This document shows, piece after piece, positions 25,942-34,573 of a DNA stretch of 64,000 nt. Numbering within the stretch: the first letter of the stretch is position 1; the number at the start of each line of letters is the position of its first letter. The notes under the pieces are model-generated. The model saw nothing but the letters and a program-made list of their open reading frames with translations, had not been told where the DNA came from and made no database searches. The translations under genes and the position numbers were made by a program. The DNA lies in the NCBI RefSeq assembly GCF_035989305.1, contig NZ_CP108514.1, positions 5,684,501 to 5,748,500 on the forward strand, read 5' to 3'. This DNA is from Streptomyces sp. NBC_01233 (GTDB taxonomy: Bacteria > Actinomycetota > Actinomycetes > Streptomycetales > Streptomycetaceae).

Positions 25942-27626
25942 GCCCCCGCGTCCTCGCCGTGATCCCGGCCCGCGGCGGCTCCAAGGGAGTTCCGGGCAAG
26001 AACCTCGCCGAGGTCGCCGGCACCCCGCTCGTCGCCCGCGCCGTCCGGGCCTGCCGCTCCGCGCCGACCGTCACCGACGTGGTGGTCTCCACGGACTCCG
26101 ACGCGATCGCCGAGGCCGCCCGCGCCGCCGGCGCCGACGTGATCGCCCGCCCGACCGCGATCTCCGGCGACACCGCGAGCAGCGAGGCCGCCCTCCTGCA
26201 CGCACTCGCCGCCTTCGAGGAGCTGCACTCCGTCAGCGTGGACGTGGTCCTCCTCGTCCAGTGCACGAGCCCCTTCCTCACCGCCTCCGACGTCGAGTCG
26301 GTCGCCGTGGCCGTCGCCTCCGGGGCGGCCGACTCGGCCCTGACCGTGGCCCCCTTCCACGGGTTCCTCTGGCGGTCCGGAGCCGACGGCTCCGGCGCCG
26401 GGGTCAACCACGACCAGGCGTACCGCCCCCGGCGCCAGGACCGGCCGCAGGACCTGCTGGAGACCGGCGCCGCCTACGCCATGGACGCCGACGGCTTCCG
26501 CGCCGCCCGCCACCGCTTCTTCGGCCGCACCCTGCCCGTCGCCACCGACCCCTCCCGGGTCCTGGAGATCGACGACCCGCACGACCTGGAACGCGCCCGC
26601 CTGCTCGCGCCCCTGCTCGACCCGCACCCCGCGCCCCACCCGCCCCCGCACACCGGGCAACACCCCGACCCGCAGCCCACACCCCGCACACCCCCGCACC
26701 GAAGGACGCCCCCTGCCATGACCTCCACCCCCGACCCCCGCCTCCGTACCTTCGGAGCGCGCACCGCGGGCCCCGGCCGCCCCGTCTACGTCGTCGGCGA
26801 GATCGGCATCAACCACAACGGCGACCTCGGCAACGCCTTCGCCCTCATCGACGCCGCCGCCGAGGCCGGCTGCGACGCCGTGAAGTTCCAGAAGCGCACC
26901 CCGGAGATCTGCACCCCGCGCGACCAGTGGGACATCGAACGCGACACCCCCTGGGGCCGGATGACCTACATCGACTACCGCCACAAGGTCGAGTTCGGCG
27001 AGGACGAGTACCGCGCCATCGACGAGCACTGCGCCAAGCGCGGCATCGACTGGTTCGCCTCCCCGTGGGACACCGAGGCGGTCGCCTTCCTCGAGAAGTT
27101 CGACGTCCCCGCCCACAAGGTGGCCTCCGCCTCCCTCACCGACGACGAGCTGTTGCGCGCCCTGCGCGCCACCGGCCGCACCGTCGTGCTGTCCACCGGG
27201 ATGTCCACCCCGCAGCAGATCCGCCACGCGGTGGAGGTGCTCGGCAGCGCCAACATCCTTCTCTGTCACGCCACTTCCACCTACCCGGCCAAGGCCGAGG
27301 AGCTCAACCTGCGGGTCATCGACACCCTGCGGGACGAGTACCCCAACGTCCCGATCGGCTACTCCGGCCACGAGACGGGCCTGCAGACCACCCTCGCCGC
27401 CGTCGCCCTCGGCGCCACCTTCGTCGAGCGGCACATCACCCTCGACCGCGCGATGTGGGGCTCCGACCAGGCCGCCTCCGTCGAGCCCGGCGGCCTCACC
27501 CGCCTGGTCCGCGACATCCGCACCATCGAGACCGCCCTCGGCGACGGGGTCAAGCGGGTCTACGAGTCCGAGCTCGGCCCCATGAAGAAGCTCCGCCGCG
27601 TCCGGGGCGAGCTGGCAGCCGTCTGA
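25938..27626 (+). CDS. neuA-neuB: fused acylneuraminate cytidylyltransferase - N-acetylneuraminate synthase
   Basis: One uninterrupted 562-residue frame carries two enzymes normally encoded by separate genes. Residues 1 to about 225 form a CMP-nonulosonate synthetase: VLAVIPARGGSKGVPGKNLA, STDSDAIAEAA, LLVQCTSPFL and ETGAAYAMDADGF. A linker of about 35 residues rich in Pro, His and Thr follows. From M261 comes a NeuB-type synthase: VYVVGEIGINHNGDLGNAFA, AVKFQKRTPE, HKVASASLTD, GYSGHETG and FVERHITLDR. Together they make and activate a sialic-acid-like sugar. The linker composition suggests former noncoding DNA brought into frame by stop loss. An internal ATG (26718) may still give free NeuB. 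GTG start overlaps the previous stop. Confidence 0.85.
   Translation: MSPRVLAVIPARGGSKGVPGKNLAEVAGTPLVARAVRACRSAPTVTDVVVSTDSDAIAEAARAAGADVIARPTAISGDTASSEAALLHALAAFEELHSVSVDVVLLVQCTSPFLTASDVESVAVAVASGAADSALTVAPFHGFLWRSGADGSGAGVNHDQAYRPRRQDRPQDLLETGAAYAMDADGFRAARHRFFGRTLPVATDPSRVLEIDDPHDLERARLLAPLLDPHPAPHPPPHTGQHPDPQPTPRTPPHRRTPPAMTSTPDPRLRTFGARTAGPGRPVYVVGEIGINHNGDLGNAFALIDAAAEAGCDAVKFQKRTPEICTPRDQWDIERDTPWGRMTYIDYRHKVEFGEDEYRAIDEHCAKRGIDWFASPWDTEAVAFLEKFDVPAHKVASASLTDDELLRALRATGRTVVLSTGMSTPQQIRHAVEVLGSANILLCHATSTYPAKAEELNLRVIDTLRDEYPNVPIGYSGHETGLQTTLAAVALGATFVERHITLDRAMWGSDQAASVEPGGLTRLVRDIRTIETALGDGVKRVYESELGPMKKLRRVRGELAAV
26718..27626 (+). CDS. neuB: N-acetylneuraminate (or Kdn-type) synthase, possible internal start within the neuA frame
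   Basis: ATG 26718 begins the conserved synthase domain of 302 residues, with GAAGGA about 12 bases upstream, so a free NeuB could be made besides the fusion. The enzyme condenses phosphoenolpyruvate with a hexose or N-acetylmannosamine. No antifreeze-like SAF domain is visible at the C-terminus; the protein ends after the TIM barrel (GPMKKLRRVRGELAAV). Listed separately because a reader may find it called as its own gene. Confidence 0.5.
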   Translation: MTSTPDPRLRTFGARTAGPGRPVYVVGEIGINHNGDLGNAFALIDAAAEAGCDAVKFQKRTPEICTPRDQWDIERDTPWGRMTYIDYRHKVEFGEDEYRAIDEHCAKRGIDWFASPWDTEAVAFLEKFDVPAHKVASASLTDDELLRALRATGRTVVLSTGMSTPQQIRHAVEVLGSANILLCHATSTYPAKAEELNLRVIDTLRDEYPNVPIGYSGHETGLQTTLAAVALGATFVERHITLDRAMWGSDQAASVEPGGLTRLVRDIRTIETALGDGVKRVYESELGPMKKLRRVRGELAAV

Positions 27627-27674
27627 CCCCCGGTCCGGCGCGTACGAGTTCCGCCCCCCGACAAGGAGTACGTG

Positions 27675-28898
27675 GTGACCCCCTCCGCCTCCACCCTGGC
27701 GTTCGTCGAGAGCCCGGTCCAACTCCTCAACGTGCTGGAGTGGGCGCACGCGCGCAGCGCCCCGTCGGGCTCCGGCCCGCAGCAGCCGCAGTTGGACGGG
27801 GTCCCGCGCCAGCGGGGGCCCGGCGCCGGCGGGGCGGAACCCGGCCCGGACCGGGCCCGCGCGGAGGGGGGCGGCGGGGTCGGGCCCGGCGGCGAACCGG
27901 CTCCGGCGGGCGCGGGGTCCCCCCTGAGGATCGTCGTCCTGCCGCCCACCGACCCGATGTCCCGCGGGCAGCTGCGCCGGATGGCCGCGCTGGCGCGGGA
28001 CGAGGGGTACGACGTGTGCTGGCAGGAGGCGCGCGGCAGCCGGTTCGCGCCGCTGAAGGCGCTGGCCGCGCTGGCGCGCGACGTCCGCGCGGCGCGCACG
28101 GTCGTCATCGGCGACCCCTTCTCGCGTTACGTCCAGCTGCTGCTGACCCTCGTGCGCGCCGATGAGCTCGTCGTGGTCGACGACGGCACCGCCACCATGG
28201 AGTTCATCGCTCAGACCGCCCGCGGCGAACGCCTCGTACGCTGGCACCGGGTCGGCGGCGGGGGACTGCCCGGCCGGGTCCGCGAGCTGGCGTACGCGCC
28301 CGTCTCGGCGACCGCGCGCCGCCGCTTCACCCCCGTCGGGGGCCGCGGCCGCCGCGTCGAGGTGTTCAGCTCGATGCCCGTCACCGCCCACGGCGCCATG
28401 ACCCTGCGGGTCAACGACTTCGCCTGGACCCGCGCCCGCTTCGGCCCGCCCCGCCTGACCAAGGGCACCGACCTGGTCGGCACCTCGCTGGTGGAGACCG
28501 GCGTGGTGGACCCGGCCCGCTACCTGGAAGCGGTGCGTGCCCTCACCCTGGAGCACGGCGCCACCCGCTACTTCGCGCACCGCCGCGAGTCCCCGGAGAA
28601 GCTGCGCACGCTGAGCCAGGCGACCGGACTGGAGATCGTGCGCCCGGACCTGCCGCTGGAGCTGATCGCGCGGCGCGGTCCGGTCGGCAGGACGATCGTC
28701 AGTTTTCCGTCCACGGTCGTCCACACGCTGCCGTACGCCCTGACCGGTACCGGTGTGACCGTCGCCGTATGCGATGTGGACCCCGCCTGGCTCACCGGGT
28801 CCGCGTCCGCGCGCGCCCGCAGCTTCCTCGCCGGGGTCACCGACACCGCCCGTGATGTGCGCAGACTTCCTGCCCAGGCGGCTCCCACGGCCGGATGA
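27675..28898 (+). CDS. glycosyltransferase-like protein of the nonulosonic acid cluster
   Basis: 407 residues. N-terminal LAFVESPVQLLNVLEWAHAR is typical of polysialyltransferase/GT52-like proteins, as is VVIGDPFSRYVQLLLTLVRA followed by DELVVVDDGTATMEF and later TRYFAHRRESPEKL and IVSFPSTVVHTLPYAL. Residues about 30-80 are a Gly/Pro/Arg-rich insertion that interrupts the first Rossmann-like half. GTG 27675 is chosen because AAGGAG ends six bases before it; GTG 27672 is equivalent. Last gene of the plus-strand glycan operon. Confidence 0.75.
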   Translation: MTPSASTLAFVESPVQLLNVLEWAHARSAPSGSGPQQPQLDGVPRQRGPGAGGAEPGPDRARAEGGGGVGPGGEPAPAGAGSPLRIVVLPPTDPMSRGQLRRMAALARDEGYDVCWQEARGSRFAPLKALAALARDVRAARTVVIGDPFSRYVQLLLTLVRADELVVVDDGTATMEFIAQTARGERLVRWHRVGGGGLPGRVRELAYAPVSATARRRFTPVGGRGRRVEVFSSMPVTAHGAMTLRVNDFAWTRARFGPPRLTKGTDLVGTSLVETGVVDPARYLEAVRALTLEHGATRYFAHRRESPEKLRTLSQATGLEIVRPDLPLELIARRGPVGRTIVSFPSTVVHTLPYALTGTGVTVAVCDVDPAWLTGSASARARSFLAGVTDTARDVRRLPAQAAPTAG

Positions 28899-29022
28899 GC
28901 GCGCGAGTTTACCCCCGGGGACACCCGGTCATGCGCCAGAGGCCGTGTTTCTTTCCCCTAACGGCATGAACTTTTCGGGATCCCCGGCCAGTTGACCCGC
29001 CCGTGCGCCTACCCTTCAACGG

Positions 29023-30279
29023 GTGAACCAGTTGATGTCCCGCGAGTCCCAGACCGCCCAGCCCGCCGCGTCCGACCGGCCCGAGCTGCCCGGCACACTT
29101 CCGGACCACCTGCGTACCGAACTGATCGCCTTCCGCCGGGACTTGCACATGCACCCGGAGCTCGGACACCAGGAATTCCGTACCACCGCGGCGATCAAGG
29201 CCCGGCTGGAGAAAGCTGGCCTGCGACCACGGGTGCTGAAGTCCGGCACGGGCCTGATCTGTGACGTCGGCACCTGGGACGGGGGCCGGCCGATGCTGGC
29301 CCTGCGCGCGGACATCGACGCCCTGCCCATCCCGGATGCCAAGACGCACGTCTCGTACCGATCGACCTTCCCGGACCGCGCCCACGCCTGCGGCCACGAC
29401 GTGCACACCGCGGTCGTCCTCGGCGCCGGCCTGGTGCTCGCCGAGCTCGACCGGCAGGGGCTGCTGCCCCGCCCCGTGCGGCTGCTCTTCCAGCCCGCCG
29501 AGGAGGTGCTCCCCGGCGGGGCCACCGATGCCATCGACTCCGGGGTGCTGGACGGCGTGGGCAGGATCGTCGCCGTGCACTGCGACCCCCGGGTCGACGC
29601 GGGGCGGATCGGGCTGCGGGCCGGCCCCATCACCTCGGCCTGCGACCGGCTGGAGGTCACCCTCACCGGCTCCGGCGGGCACACCGCTCGGCCGCACCTG
29701 ACCACCGACCTGGTGACGGCCGCCGCCCGGGTGGCCGTCGACGCCCCGGCCCTGCTGGCCCGCCGGATGGACGCCCGCTCGGGCATGTCGGTCACCTGGG
29801 GCCGGATCGAGGCCGGGCACGCCTGCAACGTCATCCCGATGCACGCCGAGCTGTCCGGAACCGTCCGGTGCCTGGAGCTGAACGCCTGGCACGAGGCGCC
29901 GGACATGATCCACGCGGCGATCGACGAGATCGCGACCATGCACGGGGCCAAGTTCGAGATCAACCACGTGCGCGGGGTGCCGCCGGTGGTCAACGACCCG
30001 GTGATCACCGAATTGCTGCGCGAGGCGATGGCGGCCCGCTGCGGCACCGAGTCGGTCGAGGACACCGAGCAGAGCCTGGGCGGGGAGGACTTCTCCTGGT
30101 ACCTGGAGCATGTCCCGGGCGCCATGGCCCGCCTGGGGGTCCGCGCACCCGGCGACACCGCCAAGCACGATCTGCACCGCGGTGACTTCGACGTGGACGA
30201 GGACGCGATCGCGGTCGGCGTGGAGTTCTTCACGGCCGCCGCGCTGCTGGACGGGCGTCGAGCCGTGCCCGCCAGGTAG
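29023..30279 (+). CDS. M20 family amidohydrolase (aminoacylase/hippurate hydrolase type)
   Basis: Zinc or manganese amidohydrolase cleaving N-acylated amino acids or similar amides in the cytoplasm. 418 residues. Metal ligands and catalytic residues are visible: RRDLHMHPELGHQE, HACGHDVHTA, FQPAEEVLPGGA and GGEDFSWYLE; the lid/dimerisation domain starts at LTGSGGHTARPH. GTG 29023 or ATG 29035 could start translation; neither has a clear ribosome site. The gene stands alone, with a hairpin terminator after it. Confidence 0.93.
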   Translation: MNQLMSRESQTAQPAASDRPELPGTLPDHLRTELIAFRRDLHMHPELGHQEFRTTAAIKARLEKAGLRPRVLKSGTGLICDVGTWDGGRPMLALRADIDALPIPDAKTHVSYRSTFPDRAHACGHDVHTAVVLGAGLVLAELDRQGLLPRPVRLLFQPAEEVLPGGATDAIDSGVLDGVGRIVAVHCDPRVDAGRIGLRAGPITSACDRLEVTLTGSGGHTARPHLTTDLVTAAARVAVDAPALLARRMDARSGMSVTWGRIEAGHACNVIPMHAELSGTVRCLELNAWHEAPDMIHAAIDEIATMHGAKFEINHVRGVPPVVNDPVITELLREAMAARCGTESVEDTEQSLGGEDFSWYLEHVPGAMARLGVRAPGDTAKHDLHRGDFDVDEDAIAVGVEFFTAAALLDGRRAVPAR

Positions 30280-30325
30280 CGGCCGGGGCGAATTTCCCTA
30301 CAACATCAACGGATCTTCCGTCGGG

Positions 30326-30360
30326 CGTGTCCAGCCCTTGGTGCACAAGGGCTGGGCACG
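30326..30360 (+). terminator. hairpin terminator after the amidohydrolase
   Basis: 15-bp stem with one mismatch (arms 30326-30340 and 30346-30360, loop GTGCA) located 46 bases after the stop codon and upstream of the nucleoside operon promoter. Confidence 0.7.
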
Positions 30361-30424
30361 TAAGGAGTCACCAATCGGTCACTGTCTGGTTCACGACGAT
30401 CCGATAACGACTCATGAACGGGCC

Positions 30425-30452
30425 TTTAACTGACATCTACGCGCGTTACGAT
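30425..30452 (+). promoter_or_regulatory. predicted promoter of the nucleoside-binding lipoprotein gene
   Basis: TTTAAC (30425-30430) and TACGAT (30447-30452) are spaced by 16 bases. The spacer contains most of a variant of the CTACGCGCGTAG palindrome. The layout resembles that in front of deoC. Confidence 0.4.
30437..30448. promoter_or_regulatory. nucleoside-regulon palindrome, variant (CTACGCGCGTTA)
   Basis: Matches 10 of 12 positions of the CTACGCGCGTAG palindrome found in front of the other nucleoside genes. It lies 61 bases upstream of the TTG start of the BMP lipoprotein. Confidence 0.6.
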
Positions 30453-30509
30453 CGCCGCGAAACCAGCGCCGGTCGTGGCGCTTCGGTCAGGTTTTGAAGG
30501 AGCCTCCCC

Positions 30510-31571
30510 TTGCGCCGGATCACCAGGATCGCCACCGTGGGCATCGCGTCCGCTGCGCTGGCCCTCTCGGCCACCGCCTGTGGCGGTAAGAAGTCCTCTG
30601 ACACCTCTTCCTCCCCCTCGGAGTCGGGTCAGAAGTCCGCTGCCATCGCGTACGACATCGGCGGCCGCGGCGACCAGTCGTTCAACGACGCCGCCTACGC
30701 CGGCCTGAAGAAGGCCGAAACCGATCTGAAGATCAAGGGCGCCGAGGCGGAGCCCACCGACGGTGAGGGCGAGGCCGACAAGGTCCAGCGCCTCACCGAG
30801 CTCGCCCGCAAGGGCAACAACCCGGTCATCGGCGTCGGTTTCGCCTATGCCCCGGCCATCAAGAAGGTCGCGCCGAAGTTCCCGGACACCACGTTCGGCA
30901 TCATCGACGACACCTCGGTGACCGGCCCGAACATCGCCAACCTCGTCTTCAACGAGGAGCAGGGCTCCTACCTGGCCGGCGTCGCCGCCGCCAAGGTGTC
31001 CAAGACCGGCACGGTCGGCTTCATCGGCGGTGTCGAGGTTCCGCTGATCAAGAAGTTCGAGGCGGGCTTCACCCAGGGCGTCAAGGACACCAACCCGAAC
31101 GCCAAGGTGCTCTCCGCGTACCTGACGCAGCCGCCGAACTTCGACGGTTTCGCCAAGCCCGACCTCGGCAAGGCCGCCGCGCTGGGCCAGCTCGACGCGG
31201 GCGGCGCCGACGTGGTCTACGCCGCTGCCGGTCTGGCCGGCTCCGGCGCCATCGAGGCCGCCTCCTCCAAGGGCAAGTGGGCCATCGGCGTCGACTCGGA
31301 CCAGTACAACCAGGCAGGTCTGGCGAAGTACAAGGACTCCATCCTGACCTCGGTCACGAAGGACGTCGAGGACTCGGTCTTCAACCTGGTCAAGTCGGTC
31401 CAGGACGGCAAGCCGACCACCGGTGAGATCCGCTACGGCCTGGACAAGGACGGCGTCGGCCTGGCCGACTCCAACCCGAAGTACAAGGAGATGGCCGACG
31501 TCATCGCCGCGGTGGAGAAGGCCAAGGCCGACATCATCGGCAAGAAGATCGTCGTCAAGACCCAGCCGTAA
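30510..31571 (+). CDS. BMP/PnrA-like nucleoside-binding lipoprotein
   Basis: Substrate-binding component of a nucleoside ABC importer, lipid-anchored outside the membrane. 353 residues; signal peptide with lipobox LSATAC (Cys near 24). The Bmp-family core shows YDIGGRGDQSFNDAAYAGLK, VIGVGFAYAPAIKKVAPKFP, FGIIDDTSVTGPN, NEEQGSYLAGVAAA and GFIGGVEVPLIKKFEAGF, and WAIGVDSDQYNQA. TTG 30510 is supported by AAGGAG seven bases upstream. Followed by a hairpin (31602-31639) and the ATPase/permease genes, so it may be transcribed alone or by read-through. Confidence 0.95.
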   Translation: MRRITRIATVGIASAALALSATACGGKKSSDTSSSPSESGQKSAAIAYDIGGRGDQSFNDAAYAGLKKAETDLKIKGAEAEPTDGEGEADKVQRLTELARKGNNPVIGVGFAYAPAIKKVAPKFPDTTFGIIDDTSVTGPNIANLVFNEEQGSYLAGVAAAKVSKTGTVGFIGGVEVPLIKKFEAGFTQGVKDTNPNAKVLSAYLTQPPNFDGFAKPDLGKAAALGQLDAGGADVVYAAAGLAGSGAIEAASSKGKWAIGVDSDQYNQAGLAKYKDSILTSVTKDVEDSVFNLVKSVQDGKPTTGEIRYGLDKDGVGLADSNPKYKEMADVIAAVEKAKADIIGKKIVVKTQP

Positions 31572-31601
31572 GGCCGTCTCTGACATGTAGTCCTGGTCTC
31601 C

Positions 31602-31639
31602 GGGGTCCGGGAAGCGGTCTCGACCGCTCCCGGGCCCCG
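31602..31639 (+). terminator. hairpin (attenuator) between binding protein and ABC ATPase genes
   Basis: Imperfect 17-bp inverted repeat with one bulge, beginning 30 bases after the lipoprotein stop. It may reduce read-through so that the binding protein is made in excess over the transporter, a common arrangement. Confidence 0.55.
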
Positions 31640-31709
31640 AGCCACGTTCTGTGATCACTATTCTGTGACCAAGTGGCCCCGTGGCCGCGAGTTTTCACTT
31701 CCGACAGTG

Positions 31710-31721
31710 CTACGCGCGTAG
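31710..31721. promoter_or_regulatory. nucleoside-regulon palindrome CTACGCGCGTAG
   Basis: Perfect 12-bp palindrome 82 bases before the ABC ATPase coding region. Identical to the sites in front of add and deoC. Confidence 0.75.
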
Positions 31722-31802
31722 AAGCATCGTGGACGCGATACTTTCACTCCCCGCCCTGTCCCCCCCTGCCTTCCGCTCCTTCCGCGCCAAGGAGAGTGCG
31801 TC

Positions 31803-33461
31803 ATCAACGCGTCCAGCCCGCCCCCCGCCGTAGAACTGCACGGCATCACCAAGCGCTTCCCCGGCGTCGTCGCCAACAAGGACATCGCGATCACCGTCCG
31901 CAAGGGCACGGTCCATGCCTTGATCGGCGAGAACGGCGCCGGCAAGTCGACCCTGATGAAGATCCTCTACGGCATGCAGAAGCCGGACGAGGGCACCATC
32001 GCCATCGACGGGGAGCAGGTCTCCTTCAACACGCCCGGCGACGCCATCGCCCGCGGCATCGGCATGGTGCACCAGCACTTCATGCTCGCCGACAACCTCA
32101 CCGTCCTGGAGAACGTGGTTCTCGGCGGCGAGAAGCTCTACGGCATCGGCGCCAAGGCCCGTAAGAAGATCAAGGAGATCTCGGACGCGTACGGCCTCGG
32201 CGTGCGCCCCGACGTCCTGGTCGAGGACCTCGGTGTCGCCGACCGGCAGCGCGTGGAGATCCTCAAGGTCCTCTACCGCGGCGCGAAGATCCTCATCCTC
32301 GACGAGCCGACCGCAGTGCTCGTGCCGCAGGAGGTGGACGCCCTCTTCGACAACCTGCGCGAACTCAAGGCCGAGGGCCTGACCGTCATCTTCATCTCGC
32401 ACAAGCTCGGCGAGGTGCTGAAGGTCGCCGACGACATCACCGTCATCCGGCGCGGCACCACGGTCGGCACCGCCGACCCGAAGACCGCCACCACCAAGCA
32501 GCTCGCCGAGCTGATGGTCGGCTCCGAGCTGCCGTCGCCCGAGACCCGCGAGTCGACGGTGACCGACGTCCCGATGCTCCAGGTGACGGGCCTGACCCTG
32601 GCCGCGAGCGACGTCGTCGTCGCCGAGCCGGAGGTCCTGGTCCCCGCGGGCGCCCCGGACTCCTCGACGGTGGAGAACGTCGAGACCGGCCGCCTCCTGC
32701 TGGACGACATCAGCCTCACGATCCACAAGGGCGAGATCCTCGGCATCGCCGGTGTCGAGGGCAACGGCCAGACCGAGCTGATCGAAGCCCTCATGGGCAT
32801 GGCCGCCGCCGACGCGGGCGCGATCACGCTGGACGGCAAGGACATCACCAAGACCTCGGTGCGCAAGCGCCGCGAGGGCGGCATCGGGTACATCCCCGAG
32901 GACCGCCACCGCCACGGCCTGCTGCTGGAGTCCCCGCTCTGGGAGAACCGGATCCTCGGCCACGTCACCGAGGCGCCCAACTCCAAGAAGGGCATCCTCG
33001 ACCCGAAGGCGGCCCGCAAGGACACCGAGCGGATCGTGCGCGAGTACGACGTCCGCACCCCGGGCATCGAGGTCACCGCGGCCTCGCTCTCCGGCGGCAA
33101 CCAGCAGAAGCTGATCGTCGGCCGCGAGATGAGCCACAACCCGAAGTTCCTCATCGCCGCCCACCCCACCCGCGGTGTGGACGTCGGCGCGCAGGCCCAG
33201 ATCTGGGACGCGATCCGCGAGGCCCGCCGCGAGGGCCTGGCCGTGCTGCTGATCTCCGCGGACCTGGACGAGCTCATCGGCCTGTCCGACACCCTGCGCG
33301 TGATCTACCGCGGCCGCCTGGTCGCGGACGCCGACCCCGCGACCGTCACCCCCGAGGAGCTCGGCACCGCCATGACGGGCGCCGCCACGGGGCACCTGGA
33401 AGCAACCGACAACCACTCCGCCGCTGCCGACGGTGACACGACGGAGGACGAGGCCCGATGA
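31803..33461 (+). CDS. nucleoside ABC transporter, duplicated ATP-binding protein
   Basis: Two fused ATPase domains as in sugar and nucleoside importers. First domain: VELHGITKRFPGVVANKDIA, Walker A GENGAGKST, Q-loop GIGMVHQHF, Walker B ILILDEPTAVL. Second: degenerate Walker A GVEGNGQTE, signature LSGGNQQK, and AAHPTRGVDVGAQ. The conserved N-terminus extends to 31803, but no ATG, GTG or TTG occurs in frame before TTG 31920, which would cut just before Walker A. AAGGAG (31789-31794) lies eight bases before ATC 31803, a rare permitted start; GTC 31800 may be a mutated GTG. The stop overlaps the permease ATG (33458-33461). Confidence 0.9.
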   Translation: MNASSPPPAVELHGITKRFPGVVANKDIAITVRKGTVHALIGENGAGKSTLMKILYGMQKPDEGTIAIDGEQVSFNTPGDAIARGIGMVHQHFMLADNLTVLENVVLGGEKLYGIGAKARKKIKEISDAYGLGVRPDVLVEDLGVADRQRVEILKVLYRGAKILILDEPTAVLVPQEVDALFDNLRELKAEGLTVIFISHKLGEVLKVADDITVIRRGTTVGTADPKTATTKQLAELMVGSELPSPETRESTVTDVPMLQVTGLTLAASDVVVAEPEVLVPAGAPDSSTVENVETGRLLLDDISLTIHKGEILGIAGVEGNGQTELIEALMGMAAADAGAITLDGKDITKTSVRKRREGGIGYIPEDRHRHGLLLESPLWENRILGHVTEAPNSKKGILDPKAARKDTERIVREYDVRTPGIEVTAASLSGGNQQKLIVGREMSHNPKFLIAAHPTRGVDVGAQAQIWDAIREARREGLAVLLISADLDELIGLSDTLRVIYRGRLVADADPATVTPEELGTAMTGAATGHLEATDNHSAAADGDTTEDEAR

Positions 33462-34573
33462 AGAAATTCGACAAGGACCGGCTGCTGCTCGCCATCGCCG
33501 GCCCCGCGCTCGCGCTGGTCGCCGCCTTCGCGCTGACCATGATCGTGCTGGGGGCGACGGGCATCAACCCGATCGAGCCGCTGCGCATCATGGTGGAGAA
33601 CGCCGGCTACGAGGACATCCAGGTCCTCATCGTCAATCAGGCCGGCACGTACTACCTGGCAGCCCTGGCCGTCGCCATCGGCTTCCGGATGAACCTCTTC
33701 AACATCGGTGTCGACGGCCAGTACCGGCTCGCCGCGATGGTCTCCGCCGTGGTCGGTGGCGCCGTCGCGCTGCCCGGTCCGCTGCACATCCTGCTGATCG
33801 TGGTCGTCGCGATGATGACGGGTGCCTTCTGGGCCGGCATCGCCGGTGTCCTGAAGGCCAAGCGCGGCGTGAGCGAGGTCGTCTCGACGATCATGCTCAA
33901 CGCCATCGCGACGAGCCTCATCGCCTGGCTGATCCTGCCGAAGAACCTCGGCGTCCAGGTGGAGGGCTCCAACGACCTCACCACGGGCGAGATCGCCCAG
34001 TCCGGCTGGTTCCCGGCCCTCTCCATGGGCGACTCGGGCGAGATCTACGGCTTCACATTCGTGGCCTTCGCCCTCGGCGTCGTCTACTGGTTCGGGCTCA
34101 ACCGCACCCGCTTCGGCTTCGACCTGCGCGCCAGCGGCGCGAGCGAGTCCGCCGCCGCGGCCTCCGGTGTCGACTCCAAGAAGATGATCATCACTGCGAT
34201 GCTCATCTCCGGCGCCGTCGCCGGTCTGTCGGGCATGCCGGTGCTGCTCGGCGAGAGCCACACGTACACCCTCGTCTTCCCCGTGGGCGTCGGCTTCACC
34301 GGCATCACGATCGCCCTGCTCGGCCGCAACAACCCCGTCGGCATCTTCTTCGCCGCCCTCCTGATGGCCTTCATCGACAAGGCGTCCGCCGGCCTCGACA
34401 CGGCCGGCTACGCCAAGGAGATCGGCACGATCATGAAGGGCCTGATCGTGATCGCGGTCGTCGTCTCCTACGAGCTCGTCCGCCGTTACGGCATCCGCCG
34501 CCAGCAGCAGAAGGTCGGCGAGGAGCTGGCCGCGGGCCACGCGATGAAGACCGAGAAGGAGGTCGCGGCGTGA
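33458..34573 (+). CDS. nucleoside ABC transporter permease 1
   Basis: Integral membrane permease of the branched-chain/ribose type (BPD_transp_2), 371 residues, about eight to ten hydrophobic segments. Conserved features: AGTYYLAALAVAIGFRMNLF then NIGVDGQYRLAAM, GVSEVVSTIMLNAIA and NRTRFGFDLRASGASESAAA, the cytoplasmic loop contacting the ATPase. It is coupled by 4-base overlaps to both the ATPase gene and the second permease gene. Confidence 0.96.
   Translation: MKKFDKDRLLLAIAGPALALVAAFALTMIVLGATGINPIEPLRIMVENAGYEDIQVLIVNQAGTYYLAALAVAIGFRMNLFNIGVDGQYRLAAMVSAVVGGAVALPGPLHILLIVVVAMMTGAFWAGIAGVLKAKRGVSEVVSTIMLNAIATSLIAWLILPKNLGVQVEGSNDLTTGEIAQSGWFPALSMGDSGEIYGFTFVAFALGVVYWFGLNRTRFGFDLRASGASESAAAASGVDSKKMIITAMLISGAVAGLSGMPVLLGESHTYTLVFPVGVGFTGITIALLGRNNPVGIFFAALLMAFIDKASAGLDTAGYAKEIGTIMKGLIVIAVVVSYELVRRYGIRRQQQKVGEELAAGHAMKTEKEVAA

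Noticed and set aside
31920..33461. TTG 31920 as the true start of the ABC ATPase
   Set aside because: It would remove the conserved first strands directly before Walker A; the ribosome site and conserved residues lie upstream.
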